From CAYMPH01 sp964392365 (GTDB lineage Bacteria; Spirochaetota; UBA4802; UBA5550), in contig CAYMPH010000004.1 in the NCBI GenBank assembly GCA_964392365.1, positions 62,001-126,000 of the forward strand: a stretch of DNA of 64,000 nucleotides, written 5' to 3'. The translations under genes and the position numbers were made by a program. The notes under the pieces were generated by a model. The model had not been told where the DNA came from and made no database searches. It was given only the letters and a program-made list of their open reading frames with translations. Positions within the stretch are counted from its first letter, which is position 1, and each line of letters starts with the position of its first letter. Positions 34,064 through 43,586 of the stretch are shown one piece after another.

Positions 34064-35749
34064 CTATACTGCCCCTATTTTCTTGATATCTTCATAAAGA
34101 CCAATGCATAATATTCTTTCTTTATCAGTGAAAGACTTTTCCTCATGGATGAATTCAGCCTTTCCGTTTTCTTCCGTGAGAAGAGGATAGAGATTGTGAG
34201 CTTCCCTTACCTGCTGTGAACTCATTTTGTGTACCCATGTGTGGTCTCCGGTAGAAAGATCGAGCATTACAAATAAATGCCCTTCCCAGTTAAAAGCAAA
34301 TACTGTATCAGGGTGTACTGCAGACGCTGCAAAGGTTGGTGCGGATATCTGAGAAGTACTGAGCACGCTGTCAATGGCGAAAGCTTCTTTTGCCTTTTCT
34401 CCAATATCGCGGTTGAATATTCTTGCAACAGTTCTTATTCCGGGATTGACAAGTTTTGAATCTATAAGTATGTTAAGGTTTACGAGATCGTCATCAGTTA
34501 GTGCCATGATAGCGCGTGCATTTGCTGCGCCGGCCTTTGCTAGAATATCGCCCTGTGTTGCACTTCCGAAAATAACCGGTATCCTGCCTTTGATAGATGA
34601 AAGAAATTCGCTTTCTGTATTTTTTTCAATTGCAACAATTTTTTCACCGCTTTCAATAAGAAGGTTTGTAACACGGTATCCTATATTTCCAAGCCCTGTC
34701 ACTATAACGTGGTCATGAAGTTTTTTCACTCTGAGACCGAAAAACTGGCTGAAACGCCTGCTGATAATCATATCTGTAATGATTGAAAAAATAGATGCTA
34801 TGAGCGCAGCCCCGCCGAACATGACAAAGCAGCCGAAAATTTTTACAAGAGGCGCTGCATTCTGAAGATTGAAGTCGCCGTACCCGACAGTTGTTGTAGT
34901 TGTTATAGTAAAATAAAGCGCATCAAGCACGGAAATATTCAGACCAAAATGAAACACCGGAACAGCAGCAGCAAGCAGCGTTAAATATCCTATAATTGTG
35001 ACCCGGATATGAGATGGAATAGACTTCATCTTTTCAATAAAGTGTTTCCCTGTATGAATCTGCTTCTTGATAATTTTTTCAGCTGAATCAGTCAGAGTGT
35101 GTTCTCTAAATTCCTCAGCTATATCCCTGTCTGATGTAAGATAAATTAATTTTTCGTCAATTGCAGGCTTGTATGTTTTATCAGGAGTTCCCCCGGAATA
35201 TTCCGAACTCATTATAATTTTAATGGCGAATTTTTTTTCCAAATCTTCTATGCTTCTGCCCGCAAGCAGCGAATCCCCTGTCACTTTTTCTTCAGCAATA
35301 AAATATACAGAACCCCCGAATTTGAAGGAATGTATCATTGATTTATTCAGGCAGGCTGACACGAATGAGGATGCGGAAAGTGACGATGCGGATAAAGCCT
35401 TGTGAATACCGAAACCTGCCTGTATTTTCGCTGAAAAAATTTCATCAAACATCCTGGTTACAATTCTTATCCCGGGCTTTAATTCCCTCGCTATAATTGC
35501 AATTTCAAGGTTGATGACATCATCGCCTGTTAGCGCCATGATTACATCCGCATCATTGATCCCTGCCTGAATAAGAATGTCACGGTCCCGCGCATCGCCT
35601 TCAAAAATTTTTTCGCATGATGCAAGAACTGACTTTTCAAATACCCGCTGATTCCCAAGAGATATAACTGCCACAGTTTCATTGACTGCAATAAACTGCT
35701 CAATTACCCTTTTAGCAATATTTCCAAGGCCGCATACAATAACTTTCAT
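34064..35749 (-). CDS. Potassium channel protein with RCK (TrkA-N) domains on both sides of the pore
   Basis: 561 residues. An N-terminal Rossmann RCK domain (about 1-215) begins KVIVCGLGNIAKRV. Next come two membrane helices (about 249-268 and 300-325) around the selectivity filter TTTVGYGD (286-292). A second RCK domain follows from about 347 (HVIVTGLGNIGYRV). Both RCK N-termini keep the GxGxxG nucleotide-binding motif. It should form an inner-membrane K+ channel gated by nucleotides or ions. The usual order is pore then RCK, so the leading RCK is unusual. AGGA precedes the ATG. Confidence 0.9.
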   Translation of the reverse strand: MKVIVCGLGNIAKRVIEQFIAVNETVAVISLGNQRVFEKSVLASCEKIFEGDARDRDILIQAGINDADVIMALTGDDVINLEIAIIARELKPGIRIVTRMFDEIFSAKIQAGFGIHKALSASSLSASSFVSACLNKSMIHSFKFGGSVYFIAEEKVTGDSLLAGRSIEDLEKKFAIKIIMSSEYSGGTPDKTYKPAIDEKLIYLTSDRDIAEEFREHTLTDSAEKIIKKQIHTGKHFIEKMKSIPSHIRVTIIGYLTLLAAAVPVFHFGLNISVLDALYFTITTTTTVGYGDFNLQNAAPLVKIFGCFVMFGGAALIASIFSIITDMIISRRFSQFFGLRVKKLHDHVIVTGLGNIGYRVTNLLIESGEKIVAIEKNTESEFLSSIKGRIPVIFGSATQGDILAKAGAANARAIMALTDDDLVNLNILIDSKLVNPGIRTVARIFNRDIGEKAKEAFAIDSVLSTSQISAPTFAASAVHPDTVFAFNWEGHLFVMLDLSTGDHTWVHKMSSQQVREAHNLYPLLTEENGKAEFIHEEKSFTDKERILCIGLYEDIKKIGAV

Positions 35750-35852
35750 TTATTTTTCCTGAGCAAAAAAATATTAGCAGAATAAGAAAAACCGGGAATA
35801 GTACAATATTTTTAAAATATAACTGCTATTTAAAAACACATATTATGAACAA

Positions 35853-35871
35853 CCCGCCGCCTGGCGGCGGG
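35853..35871. terminator. GC-rich hairpin between the solute-binding-protein and channel genes
   Basis: CCCGCCGCC-T-GGCGGCGGG is a perfect palindrome, standing out in AT-rich sequence. It lies 40 bases past the solute-binding-protein stop (minus strand). There is no T run after the stem, so it could be a factor-dependent terminator, an mRNA-stabilising hairpin or a small repeat. Confidence 0.45.
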
Positions 35872-35910
35872 AATTTAAACCTGTAAGAGATTAATAAATT
35901 TAATCTGAAA

Positions 35911-37653
35911 TCATTTCAATCTTTTTTCTTTCCATTCCTTTAAAACCACTTCATATTGAACAGTCACAGGTTTCTGCCTTGGCCGATATGCTTTTGGCGA
36001 TTCTGATATAAGTTTCCCCGGCCTGTTGAGCCAGTATTCCCTTGGACGTTCAGGATTAAGTTTTGGAGAATACGCAGGCATATTCAAACCTGCCATAACT
36101 TCATCCTGCTGTTTTGCAAGCATATCCATTGCCTGCTGCGGCGAGTATTCACCGGTTATTGCCTTGGCTATATTTTTCCACCAGAGGGGAGCCATGCCGG
36201 GATAGTATGGAACATTGCGTCCGCTGCCGGTCCATTTTTTCAAATCAGAAGACCGATAAAAATCAATTATCCCGCCGTAATCTTCAAGACGCTCTGTCAG
36301 ATAATCTGAGAACACAGTGGATTTTCTTATTGGAGTTCCGCCTATGATGAATTTTTTAAGGTTAACTGTTTTACTTAAACAGAACTGCGCCCACAGCCAC
36401 GCACCTGCTCTCTTTTTTCCTACAGTTGTTTTCGGCATTGTCCATGCACCCGGATCCTGGTATCCTACCTTCATTCCTTCATCCCAGTAATCGCCGTGAG
36501 GGGACGGAGCAACGCGCCAGAGCGGCTTACCGTATTTGTCGCAAACCGGGCTTCCGGGTGTGTGATACCTTGCATCAGAGAGCCATGTAATGTACTGGAA
36601 TATCTGCTGTGCAATATCACCGCGCGAGCTTACAGGCCCTGAATCAGCCCACTCCCACTGCATGGCTTCCGGAGGTGCATATTTTTTTACCCATTCAAGA
36701 TATTTCTGAAGGCCGTATACTGCAGCAGGACCATTAAGTTCACCGCCCCTGGTTACTGTTGATCCTACAGGAATCCCATTTTCAACTCGGATTCCCCATT
36801 CGTCTACAGGAACGCCATTGGGCAAACCTTTGTCTCCAACACCTGCCATTGAAAGCCACGCGTCAGTAAACCTCCAGCCAAGAGCAGCCGACGGCTTGCC
36901 GTAGTCAAGATGGCCGTAAACCTTTTTCCCGTCTATTGGAGTGTTTGTAAAAAATTCAGCTATTTCCTCGTATGCGGACCAGTTTACCGGGACACCAAGT
37001 TCGTATCCGTATTTTTCTTTAAACTTTTTCTTGATATCCTCTCTGGAAAACCAGTCATACCTGAACCAGTACAGATTGGCAAACTGCTGGTCAGGAATCT
37101 GCAGAATATTTCCTTCAAAATCCTGTCCCTGCTCAATATTAAGAAAATCATCAAAATCCATATAAGGGTCTGTATAAATTTTTCCATCACCCTTCATATA
37201 TTCTGTAAAATTTACAACAGCTTTTGTACGGAGATGCCAGCCGATCTGATCTGCATCGTTGACATATATATCATAATGAAAATTATTATTTTCTATCTGG
37301 TCTTTTATGCGGTCAACAAGCACGCCTTCAGGAATAATTTCCTGGGTAACTTTCATTCCTGTAATTTCATTAAATGCTTTAGCAAGAACCCTGCTCTCCC
37401 AGTAGTGGGTTTCAATATCCTCTGCAGCTGCAAGAATAATCTCTCCCTGCAGATCTTTTGCAGCATTGCGGAACCATTTCAGCTCCCTGATCCTTTCTTC
37501 TCTTGATAAAACAGAGGGCTGGAATATTTCAGCCCATTTCTCTACCACAATATCAGGTTTTTCACTGGATTTTGTAATACTGGAAGGAAAAACAATTATC
37601 AATGCTGCCGGAATTAATAGAAAAAGAGACAGTAATATTTTTTTCTTTTTCAT
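35911..37653 (-). CDS. Extracellular solute-binding protein of a carbohydrate/polyol ABC system
   Basis: 580 residues with an N-terminal signal (KKKKILLSLFLLIPAALIIV). The body is a periplasmic binding fold: EIILAAAEDIETHYWESRVLAKAFNEITG opens the first lobe, and QIPDQQFANLYWFRYDWF and GDYWDEG.KVGYQDPGAW are Trp/Tyr-rich, as in sugar or polyol binders. Length and these motifs recall GlpV-type glycerol-binding proteins, a tentative match. No permease or ATPase gene is adjacent. It lies 68 bases downstream of a membrane hybrid kinase on the same strand, so it may feed a ligand signal to that sensor. Confidence 0.82.
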   Translation of the reverse strand: MKKKKILLSLFLLIPAALIIVFPSSITKSSEKPDIVVEKWAEIFQPSVLSREERIRELKWFRNAAKDLQGEIILAAAEDIETHYWESRVLAKAFNEITGMKVTQEIIPEGVLVDRIKDQIENNNFHYDIYVNDADQIGWHLRTKAVVNFTEYMKGDGKIYTDPYMDFDDFLNIEQGQDFEGNILQIPDQQFANLYWFRYDWFSREDIKKKFKEKYGYELGVPVNWSAYEEIAEFFTNTPIDGKKVYGHLDYGKPSAALGWRFTDAWLSMAGVGDKGLPNGVPVDEWGIRVENGIPVGSTVTRGGELNGPAAVYGLQKYLEWVKKYAPPEAMQWEWADSGPVSSRGDIAQQIFQYITWLSDARYHTPGSPVCDKYGKPLWRVAPSPHGDYWDEGMKVGYQDPGAWTMPKTTVGKKRAGAWLWAQFCLSKTVNLKKFIIGGTPIRKSTVFSDYLTERLEDYGGIIDFYRSSDLKKWTGSGRNVPYYPGMAPLWWKNIAKAITGEYSPQQAMDMLAKQQDEVMAGLNMPAYSPKLNPERPREYWLNRPGKLISESPKAYRPRQKPVTVQYEVVLKEWKEKRLK

Positions 37654-37721
37654 AATGTACCCACATTTAAAAATCGTATATTTATAATAAATCTATGAAT
37701 CTTTCTTATTAATTTAAAAAA

Positions 37722-40178
37722 TCAGCAGTTGTTATCAATTCCATATAAAAGATTGTACATAGCTTGAGACAGTATCTCCAGTGTGAACGGCTTCTGAATG
37801 AAACCGTTGATCCCGTAGCTTAAAGCGAGATTGACCCTTTCATCCTGCTTGAAACCGGAAGCAAGAAGGCTTTTTACTTTCGGATCAATCTTTTTCATTT
37901 CAAGATATGCCTGCTCGCCGGACATTTTAGGCATAACCAGATCAATAATCACAGCTTTGATTTCCTTATGCCTTGCTCTGAACAGTTCAGCTCCTTTAAC
38001 TCCATCAGATGCCTCTATTACCATATAACCGCATTTCTCAAGAATTGAACGCGATGTTTTACGCATAATTTCCTCATCGTCCACTATAAGAACAAGACCT
38101 TCACCCTTAGGCAGAACAAATTCCTTTTTAATTCCGGTTTCATAATTATCTTTATTAAGTACAGGCAGAAAAACATTTACAGTTGTTCCAATTCCCGGTT
38201 CAGAATAGACATCAATAAAACCGTTATTCTGATGTATTGTATTGTATACCATAGACAGGCCAAGACCTGTACCCTTGCCTCTTTCTTTAGTTGTAAAAAA
38301 AGGTACAAATATTTTTGAAATATTTTTCTGTTCAATACCAACACCTGAATCTCCCACTGAGAGCATCCAGTAATCGATCTCCTGAGCTTCAGGGTGGGAA
38401 ACCAGAAAATGCTTATCAGCATTGATTCGACATATCGTTATTGTAAGTTTACCGCCTTTCTGCTCATTTTCTTCCCTCATTAAAATCATGGAGTGATTGG
38501 CATTAATACAAAGATTCAGAAGAACCTGTTCAATTTGTGTCGGGTCAGAATAAATCATAATTTTGCCTTCCGGCAGATCTGTTACAATTTCTATAGATTT
38601 ATCAAACGTGTTGCTGCATATTTTTTTTACATGCTTGACTGTAAGAGAAAGATCAACAGGAGCGTTGACAGTTTCCTGCTTATGAGCAAGAGTAAGAAGC
38701 TGCTGAACCATGTCAGTGGCGCGCTGACTTGATTCTTCCATCGTATCAATATATTTCCTTATCTCGTCTATATCCAGCTTCTTTTCTACATTTATTTCAT
38801 ATTTGAAAATAGAAAGAGTCCCGGTTATCCCGCCCATTATATTGTTAAAATCGTGCGCAAGTCCTCCGGCAAGTGTTCCTATTGTTTCCATTTTCTGCGA
38901 TTGCGCGAGATTTTCTTCAAGCTTCAGCTTTTCTGTGACGTCACGGATGATTCCGCGCAAACCGGTTAATTTTCCGGAATTATCAAATATTACAACTGTA
39001 CTGTTTTCACCATAAAAAAACCCGCTGTTCATTTTAATTATTTTATGAGTGGCAAAAATTTTACTCTCCAGATTAATTTCTTCTTTCTTTGCAAAACTGT
39101 AAATTCTGTCAAAATCATCTTTATCAAGCAGTCTGCTTAACGGCAGTCCGTTTTTTATATCAGACTCGCTATACTCTGTCTGGAAGTATCCGGCCTTATT
39201 TAAATATGTTATATTAAAATTTATATCCGTTTCGTAAATGACATCAGGAAGCATATCTGTAAGTTCCCTGTAATTCTTTTCAGATTTTATTATACTGTCC
39301 CTGCTGGATTTCAGGTCCGATACCATCAGATTGAATTCTTTGGAAAGAAATCCGATCTCATCCTCTGAAGAAACACTTATTCTATGATCGAGATTGCCGT
39401 TATGTATTTCCTTTATGCCGAGTAGAAGTCTATTGAGTGGCCAGGAAAGACTTACATATACTATTAGTATTAGAAAGATTAGAGTTACCACAGCTGTTCC
39501 GGCTACATACAAAGCTGATCTGATCCACAGCGCTCTCATTGAATCCAGAATGTCCTGTGTGTACAACCCGGAACATACGACCCAGTCCCATGGCCAATAG
39601 TACCTCGCATATGTGATCTGAGGCTCAAATATCTCCGGGCTGTATTTCGACTGCCATATGTAACTGACAAACGCCTCACTGTCCCTCTGCGAATTGATAA
39701 CCATTTCCCTGAACAGCAGAACCCCATTACGGTCCATAACATCCAGCATATTTTTGCCTTCAAGCTCCGGCTTGAGCGGATGCATAACCATATTGCCGTT
39801 GCCATCAAGAATAAAAAAATATTCAGTCTTGTCGTAACGCATCTCCCGAAGAGTTTTAATAATTAAATTCTTAGCTTCATCAATGTTCTTCGGTTCATTA
39901 AAAAGGGGTTCAGCGGGTTTTGTTTTCTTTTCATCATGTCCATAAAAATTCAGGCGCATGTCACGCTCATAGTGATCCATGAGTGAAACAACTGAATTTA
40001 CTACAGCTTTCAGTTTTCCTTTTCTCTCATCAAGTTTCTCTTTTTCAAGATTCGGAAGGATTAAAATATAAACGATTAATGTAAAAAGGAAAATTACAAA
40101 AACGCCAATCAGGTTGATTTTCCACTGAAGAGAAAGATTTTTAAATTTAACAGTAAAAATATTTAAAAATGTTTTCAT
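37722..40178 (-). CDS. Cache-domain hybrid sensor histidine kinase/response regulator
   Basis: 818 residues. Membrane helix about 21-41; periplasmic single-Cache-type sensor (about 45-215, with TEYFFILDGNGNMVMHPL and WVVCSGLY); second helix about 225-250; HAMP to about 300; PAS about 310-430; HisKA with LAGGLAHDFNNIMGG; HATPase with GVGIEQ and GTGLGLSM; receiver domain about 690-810 with VDDEE, phosphoacceptor in VIIDLVMP and QKPF. It would sense small organic ligands outside and pass phosphate to its own receiver. No DNA-binding regulator lies nearby. AGGAAA precedes the ATG. Confidence 0.92.
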   Translation of the reverse strand: MKTFLNIFTVKFKNLSLQWKINLIGVFVIFLFTLIVYILILPNLEKEKLDERKGKLKAVVNSVVSLMDHYERDMRLNFYGHDEKKTKPAEPLFNEPKNIDEAKNLIIKTLREMRYDKTEYFFILDGNGNMVMHPLKPELEGKNMLDVMDRNGVLLFREMVINSQRDSEAFVSYIWQSKYSPEIFEPQITYARYYWPWDWVVCSGLYTQDILDSMRALWIRSALYVAGTAVVTLIFLILIVYVSLSWPLNRLLLGIKEIHNGNLDHRISVSSEDEIGFLSKEFNLMVSDLKSSRDSIIKSEKNYRELTDMLPDVIYETDINFNITYLNKAGYFQTEYSESDIKNGLPLSRLLDKDDFDRIYSFAKKEEINLESKIFATHKIIKMNSGFFYGENSTVVIFDNSGKLTGLRGIIRDVTEKLKLEENLAQSQKMETIGTLAGGLAHDFNNIMGGITGTLSIFKYEINVEKKLDIDEIRKYIDTMEESSQRATDMVQQLLTLAHKQETVNAPVDLSLTVKHVKKICSNTFDKSIEIVTDLPEGKIMIYSDPTQIEQVLLNLCINANHSMILMREENEQKGGKLTITICRINADKHFLVSHPEAQEIDYWMLSVGDSGVGIEQKNISKIFVPFFTTKERGKGTGLGLSMVYNTIHQNNGFIDVYSEPGIGTTVNVFLPVLNKDNYETGIKKEFVLPKGEGLVLIVDDEEIMRKTSRSILEKCGYMVIEASDGVKGAELFRARHKEIKAVIIDLVMPKMSGEQAYLEMKKIDPKVKSLLASGFKQDERVNLALSYGINGFIQKPFTLEILSQAMYNLLYGIDNNC

Positions 40179-40472
40179 TAGTTTCCTATTAAATTAAAGA
40201 ATAGTTTTTTTATTATACAGAGTTTATTCAATAATACAACTTTTTTTTTAATAAAATATGAAAAACATGTATATTTAAATAGTTCTATATTAAAAAATAT
40301 TCAATTTTACTGTAAATGTTTTGTTTTTTTATTTCCTGAATTCAAAGAAAGCTGTTTAATTTGATGAATTCTATAATTGAGTTAAAAAAAATGCTAAACT
40401 TAAACTGATCAAATTTCTTTTTATTAGAAATAAAAATTTTTATTCATGTTTATACACTCCAATAATTAATTG

Positions 40473-41438
40473 TTATAAAGTAAGTATTGCTTCAGCAATT
40501 GCTGATACACCTGTTTTCTCTGTTGTTATAGTAATATGACCGACTCCTGGGACTATTTTAATTTCCGGATGCATCTGATATAGAGTAAATATTGAAAGGT
40601 ATTTATGAGGATAAAACAATTCATCATCTGTTCCAGCTATAATTTTCAAGGGCTGTTTGATAGCTTTCAGGTCTTCACCATAATTAAAATGCGGCCCGAA
40701 ATTACTCCACAGACGGTATGAGTAGCTTGCAGTTTGATATTGAGCTGTCCTGAGGTCGATACCAAAAGCAATTACAGGTAAATAACCAAGAAATTTCTCT
40801 CCTGCCAAGCCAAGCAATGTTATACAAATAATACGCGGAACACTGACATTTGCCCATTCACCATTATTTGGTCTAACTGTAGGAGCATCATAACGGATAA
40901 ACGGTGCAATTGACAGGTAGCTGTCAAAGATCTGCTGACGGTTACTGCCGGCAAATCGAAGAACAAAACCGCCTCCTGAAGAAAAACCGGCAAGGGTTAT
41001 ATTTTTTTTATTCTTTAACACATGGTTTCTAAAATCTTCCAGGTCATTTTCAAGCTGGCCGATATAGTCAATATCTCCCTTGCGCCCTGACTTTCCATGA
41101 CCGCGCATATCCGGCACGAATACATTAATGTTTTTCAGCTGAAGAAATTCCGCAAGAGCGTGCATGCTGATACTCGAGCCTGATGATCCATGTATCAGGA
41201 CAACATTCTGTTTTGCCTTTTGCACAGGATATGATCTATATGCAAGCTTGGAACCGTCACGTGCCGTATATAGACTGACTGCCGGTAAATTAATATAATT
41301 AATTGTCCTGAACGGCGCTGCAATTGATTCCAAAACAGGCGGCGACTTAGGTACATTAAAGATAATCAATACGAAACATCCTGCAATAATAAAAAGAACG
41401 ATTCCCATAAAAACAAATATCAATTTAGTTTTATTCAC
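40473..41438 (-). CDS. Membrane-anchored alpha/beta hydrolase (lysophospholipase/monoglyceride lipase type)
   Basis: About 321 residues. An N-terminal hydrophobic anchor (about 4-26) is followed by an alpha/beta hydrolase fold: oxyanion HGSSGSS, DMRGHGKSG, nucleophile motif GFSSGGG, acid in AGTDDELF and final His in GVGHITIT. I start at a GTG at 41438, which has AAGGA 6 bases upstream; the frame also opens at an ATG seven codons earlier. Substrate is probably an ester lipid, not provable here. It stands alone. Confidence 0.8.
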   Translation of the reverse strand: MNKTKLIFVFMGIVLFIIAGCFVLIIFNVPKSPPVLESIAAPFRTINYINLPAVSLYTARDGSKLAYRSYPVQKAKQNVVLIHGSSGSSISMHALAEFLQLKNINVFVPDMRGHGKSGRKGDIDYIGQLENDLEDFRNHVLKNKKNITLAGFSSGGGFVLRFAGSNRQQIFDSYLSIAPFIRYDAPTVRPNNGEWANVSVPRIICITLLGLAGEKFLGYLPVIAFGIDLRTAQYQTASYSYRLWSNFGPHFNYGEDLKAIKQPLKIIAGTDDELFYPHKYLSIFTLYQMHPEIKIVPGVGHITITTEKTGVSAIAEAILTL

Positions 41439-41576
41439 TTTATATCCTTTCCAGAACATAAACAGGGATATTGTTCCTTAAATTTATTTTTTAATCTTTA
41501 ATTGTATAACCTATATTTTTATACCCTGATGAATCTCCTGAAACATTATTCCATGAAAAACTTTAAATTAAAAAAA

Positions 41577-42125
41577 TTATTGTTTCAGTTCAGCAATTCT
41601 ATTTTTAAAAAATTGATCCCATTTTTTCTGAGCAGTTCTGTTATTCATATGATTGGTTTCAAAATCATATTTTTTTTCCATTCCGATTATTTTCTTCATC
41701 GTATCATTGAAAACAATTTTAATCTCATTATGATATCCGGTTTTTGTATATTTGAAATTTAACAGATTTTTTTTAGCTTCAAGGGCACAAATCAATCCCA
41801 GGTCAAAATGCCCCTGTTCATGATTCAGCAGTTCGGCTTTTTGATTTTCCCTTAATGTATTCCATTTAACCCATGAATTTGGACCAAGCATATTCCATAC
41901 CCTGAAATTGATATTAACATTGTTCCCTTTTATCACAGGGGCATCATACTCGTAATTAACATTCCAGTATGTCATTGCATCATATGGACTTTTAACATCA
42001 ACCTTTCCTGTAAAATTGCTCCAGGTAAGTTTTTTTATCAGAATCATTTTATTGTCAGCAGAAGATATTGTAAATCCTGAAATAATTAAAATAAGAACAA
42101 AAGAAATAAATACTCTGTTTTTCAT
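41577..42125 (-). CDS. DUF922-like exported putative zinc protease
   Basis: 182 residues with a signal peptide (about 1-21). The central motif NHEQGHFDLG contains HEXXH, the zinc-binding signature, in the context seen in DUF922 proteins. Early LTWSNFTGKVD is also typical of that family. It probably acts in the periplasm; substrate unknown. There is a 112-base gap to the hydrolase gene downstream. Confidence 0.72.
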   Translation of the reverse strand: MKNRVFISFVLILIISGFTISSADNKMILIKKLTWSNFTGKVDVKSPYDAMTYWNVNYEYDAPVIKGNNVNINFRVWNMLGPNSWVKWNTLRENQKAELLNHEQGHFDLGLICALEAKKNLLNFKYTKTGYHNEIKIVFNDTMKKIIGMEKKYDFETNHMNNRTAQKKWDQFFKNRIAELKQ

Positions 42126-42777
42126 ATTCCATACATCCTTTTTTAATGTCTGAAAAAATTAATTTTTTATATATTTCTGAACTCTAAATAGCATTGCACG
42201 AAAAAAAATAGATGTTAAAAAGCCTAAGCCGGCATTTTTTATAAGTGACCAAGCAAATAAAAAGAAGTAATAGGCATGAGCAAAGACAATATAACATATA
42301 TTAAAAAAAAAGTCATCGAAAATTTTTTTTAAAAGTAAAAACAATAGATGAGAAAATGAACTGCCCCCTAAAAAATGGATACGATGAAAATGAAAATACG
42401 TGACAGTATACAGCCCTGAATTATCCGTAAAAGCATGAAAATAATAGAAGTTCCTATAATGAGGAGGGGAAGCCTGCAATAAAAGACAAGTAAACTATAG
42501 TTCAATAATAACAGATATTTTCAGCTGATTATTAATGCAGATATCAACAGATGAGCTTATCATTATTGATACTCTCATCTGTTTCATGTAAAAAAAAATA
42601 TTTACTTTTATAGAACTATATGTAATCAATTACAATTCTTTAAAAAGTGTTTGATGTTTAAAATTTTATTCCATGCTAAAACTTAAATAAATTCAAATTT
42701 CTGCTCTAAATAAAGAATTGACATATAAATAATTACTTAAACATATAATTTTATATTTATATAATGGAGATCATCCT
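42126..42777. other. 652-base region without a convincing gene
   Basis: T-rich on one strand. A 106-codon open frame on the minus strand (42159-42479) has only a TTG start and extreme Phe content, so I do not call it. A perfect 10-bp inverted repeat, AACAGATGAG (42546-42555) / CTCATCTGTT (42574-42583), with a nested TATCA/TGATA pair sits about 195 bases before the TspO-like gene; it has no T run in either direction. It could be an operator or a decayed element. Confidence 0.5.
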
Positions 42778-43563
42778 ATGAAATCAAAATCGGTAAAAAT
42801 TATAATCGCTGTTCTCAACTTAATCGGTTTTACAGCTACAGTAATAATTAATGGGCTTGCGAATGCTCTACCTATTAACGGCAAAAACACCGGCGCAATT
42901 TCTGATTCTCTGCCGAATTTATTTACACCTGCAGGTTTTATTTTCTCAATCTGGGGATTGATTTATATTATGCTTTTAGCATTTTCAGTTTATCAGCTGG
43001 TTGCAGTATTTATGAAAGATGAAAAAAAGTCTGAATTTCATGATAAAATAAGTTTATATTTTCTGATAGCATCAGCTGCAAACTGTTTCTGGATTCTCGC
43101 CTGGCATTATGAATTATTTCCGCTATCGCTGGTTTTAATGCTGATTTTATTCGCTAGCCTTTTAATTATATATTTAAGACTTGGTATAGGTGAAGCCGGA
43201 CAATCCAATCTGGAAAAATATTTTGTACATCTGCCTTTCAGCATTTATCTGGGATGGATCACAGTTGCCACAATAGCAAATATTACAGCTCTTTTAGTAT
43301 CCATCGGATGGAAAGGTTTTGGTTTAAATCCGCAGATATGGACAGTTGCTGTAATAATAGTTGCTGTATTAATATCAGCAGGAATGCTTTTCCGTAAAAA
43401 AGATATTTATTACAATTTTGTTATTATCTGGGCGCTGATTGGAATCGCATTCAAGAGAGCTTTGTTTAATGATGCTTATGCTGTATATATAGCTGCAATT
43501 TCCGGAATAATAATACTTACTGTTTTATGTACAATTCAGTATTTCAGAAAAAAAGTTTACTGA
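42778..43563 (+). CDS. TspO/MBR-related multi-helix membrane protein
   Basis: 261 residues with about seven hydrophobic helices. The N-terminal block reading NALPINGKNTGAIS, then LFTPAGFIFSIWGLIY, is typical of the long bacterial TspO/MBR-related proteins, which are larger than the five-helix TspO core (about 160 residues). Relatives bind porphyrins or other hydrophobic ligands; the function of long forms is unclear. GGAG lies upstream of the ATG. It is a stand-alone gene convergent with the diguanylate cyclase. Confidence 0.75.
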   Translation: MKSKSVKIIIAVLNLIGFTATVIINGLANALPINGKNTGAISDSLPNLFTPAGFIFSIWGLIYIMLLAFSVYQLVAVFMKDEKKSEFHDKISLYFLIASAANCFWILAWHYELFPLSLVLMLILFASLLIIYLRLGIGEAGQSNLEKYFVHLPFSIYLGWITVATIANITALLVSIGWKGFGLNPQIWTVAVIIVAVLISAGMLFRKKDIYYNFVIIWALIGIAFKRALFNDAYAVYIAAISGIIILTVLCTIQYFRKKVY

Positions 43564-43586
43564 TAAATAATCACAGCCTGTATATA

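Noticed and set aside
36910..37506. 198-codon frame opposite the solute-binding-protein gene
   Set aside because: Antisense shadow of a well-supported gene; Phe- and Cys-rich with no motif.
42159..42479. 106-codon open frame on the minus strand
   Set aside because: TTG start without a proper ribosome site and a Phe/Tyr/His-rich composition that reflects T-rich DNA; no family resemblance.
42546..42583. Perfect 10-bp inverted repeat as a terminator
   Set aside because: No T run follows on either strand and it is not near a gene end.
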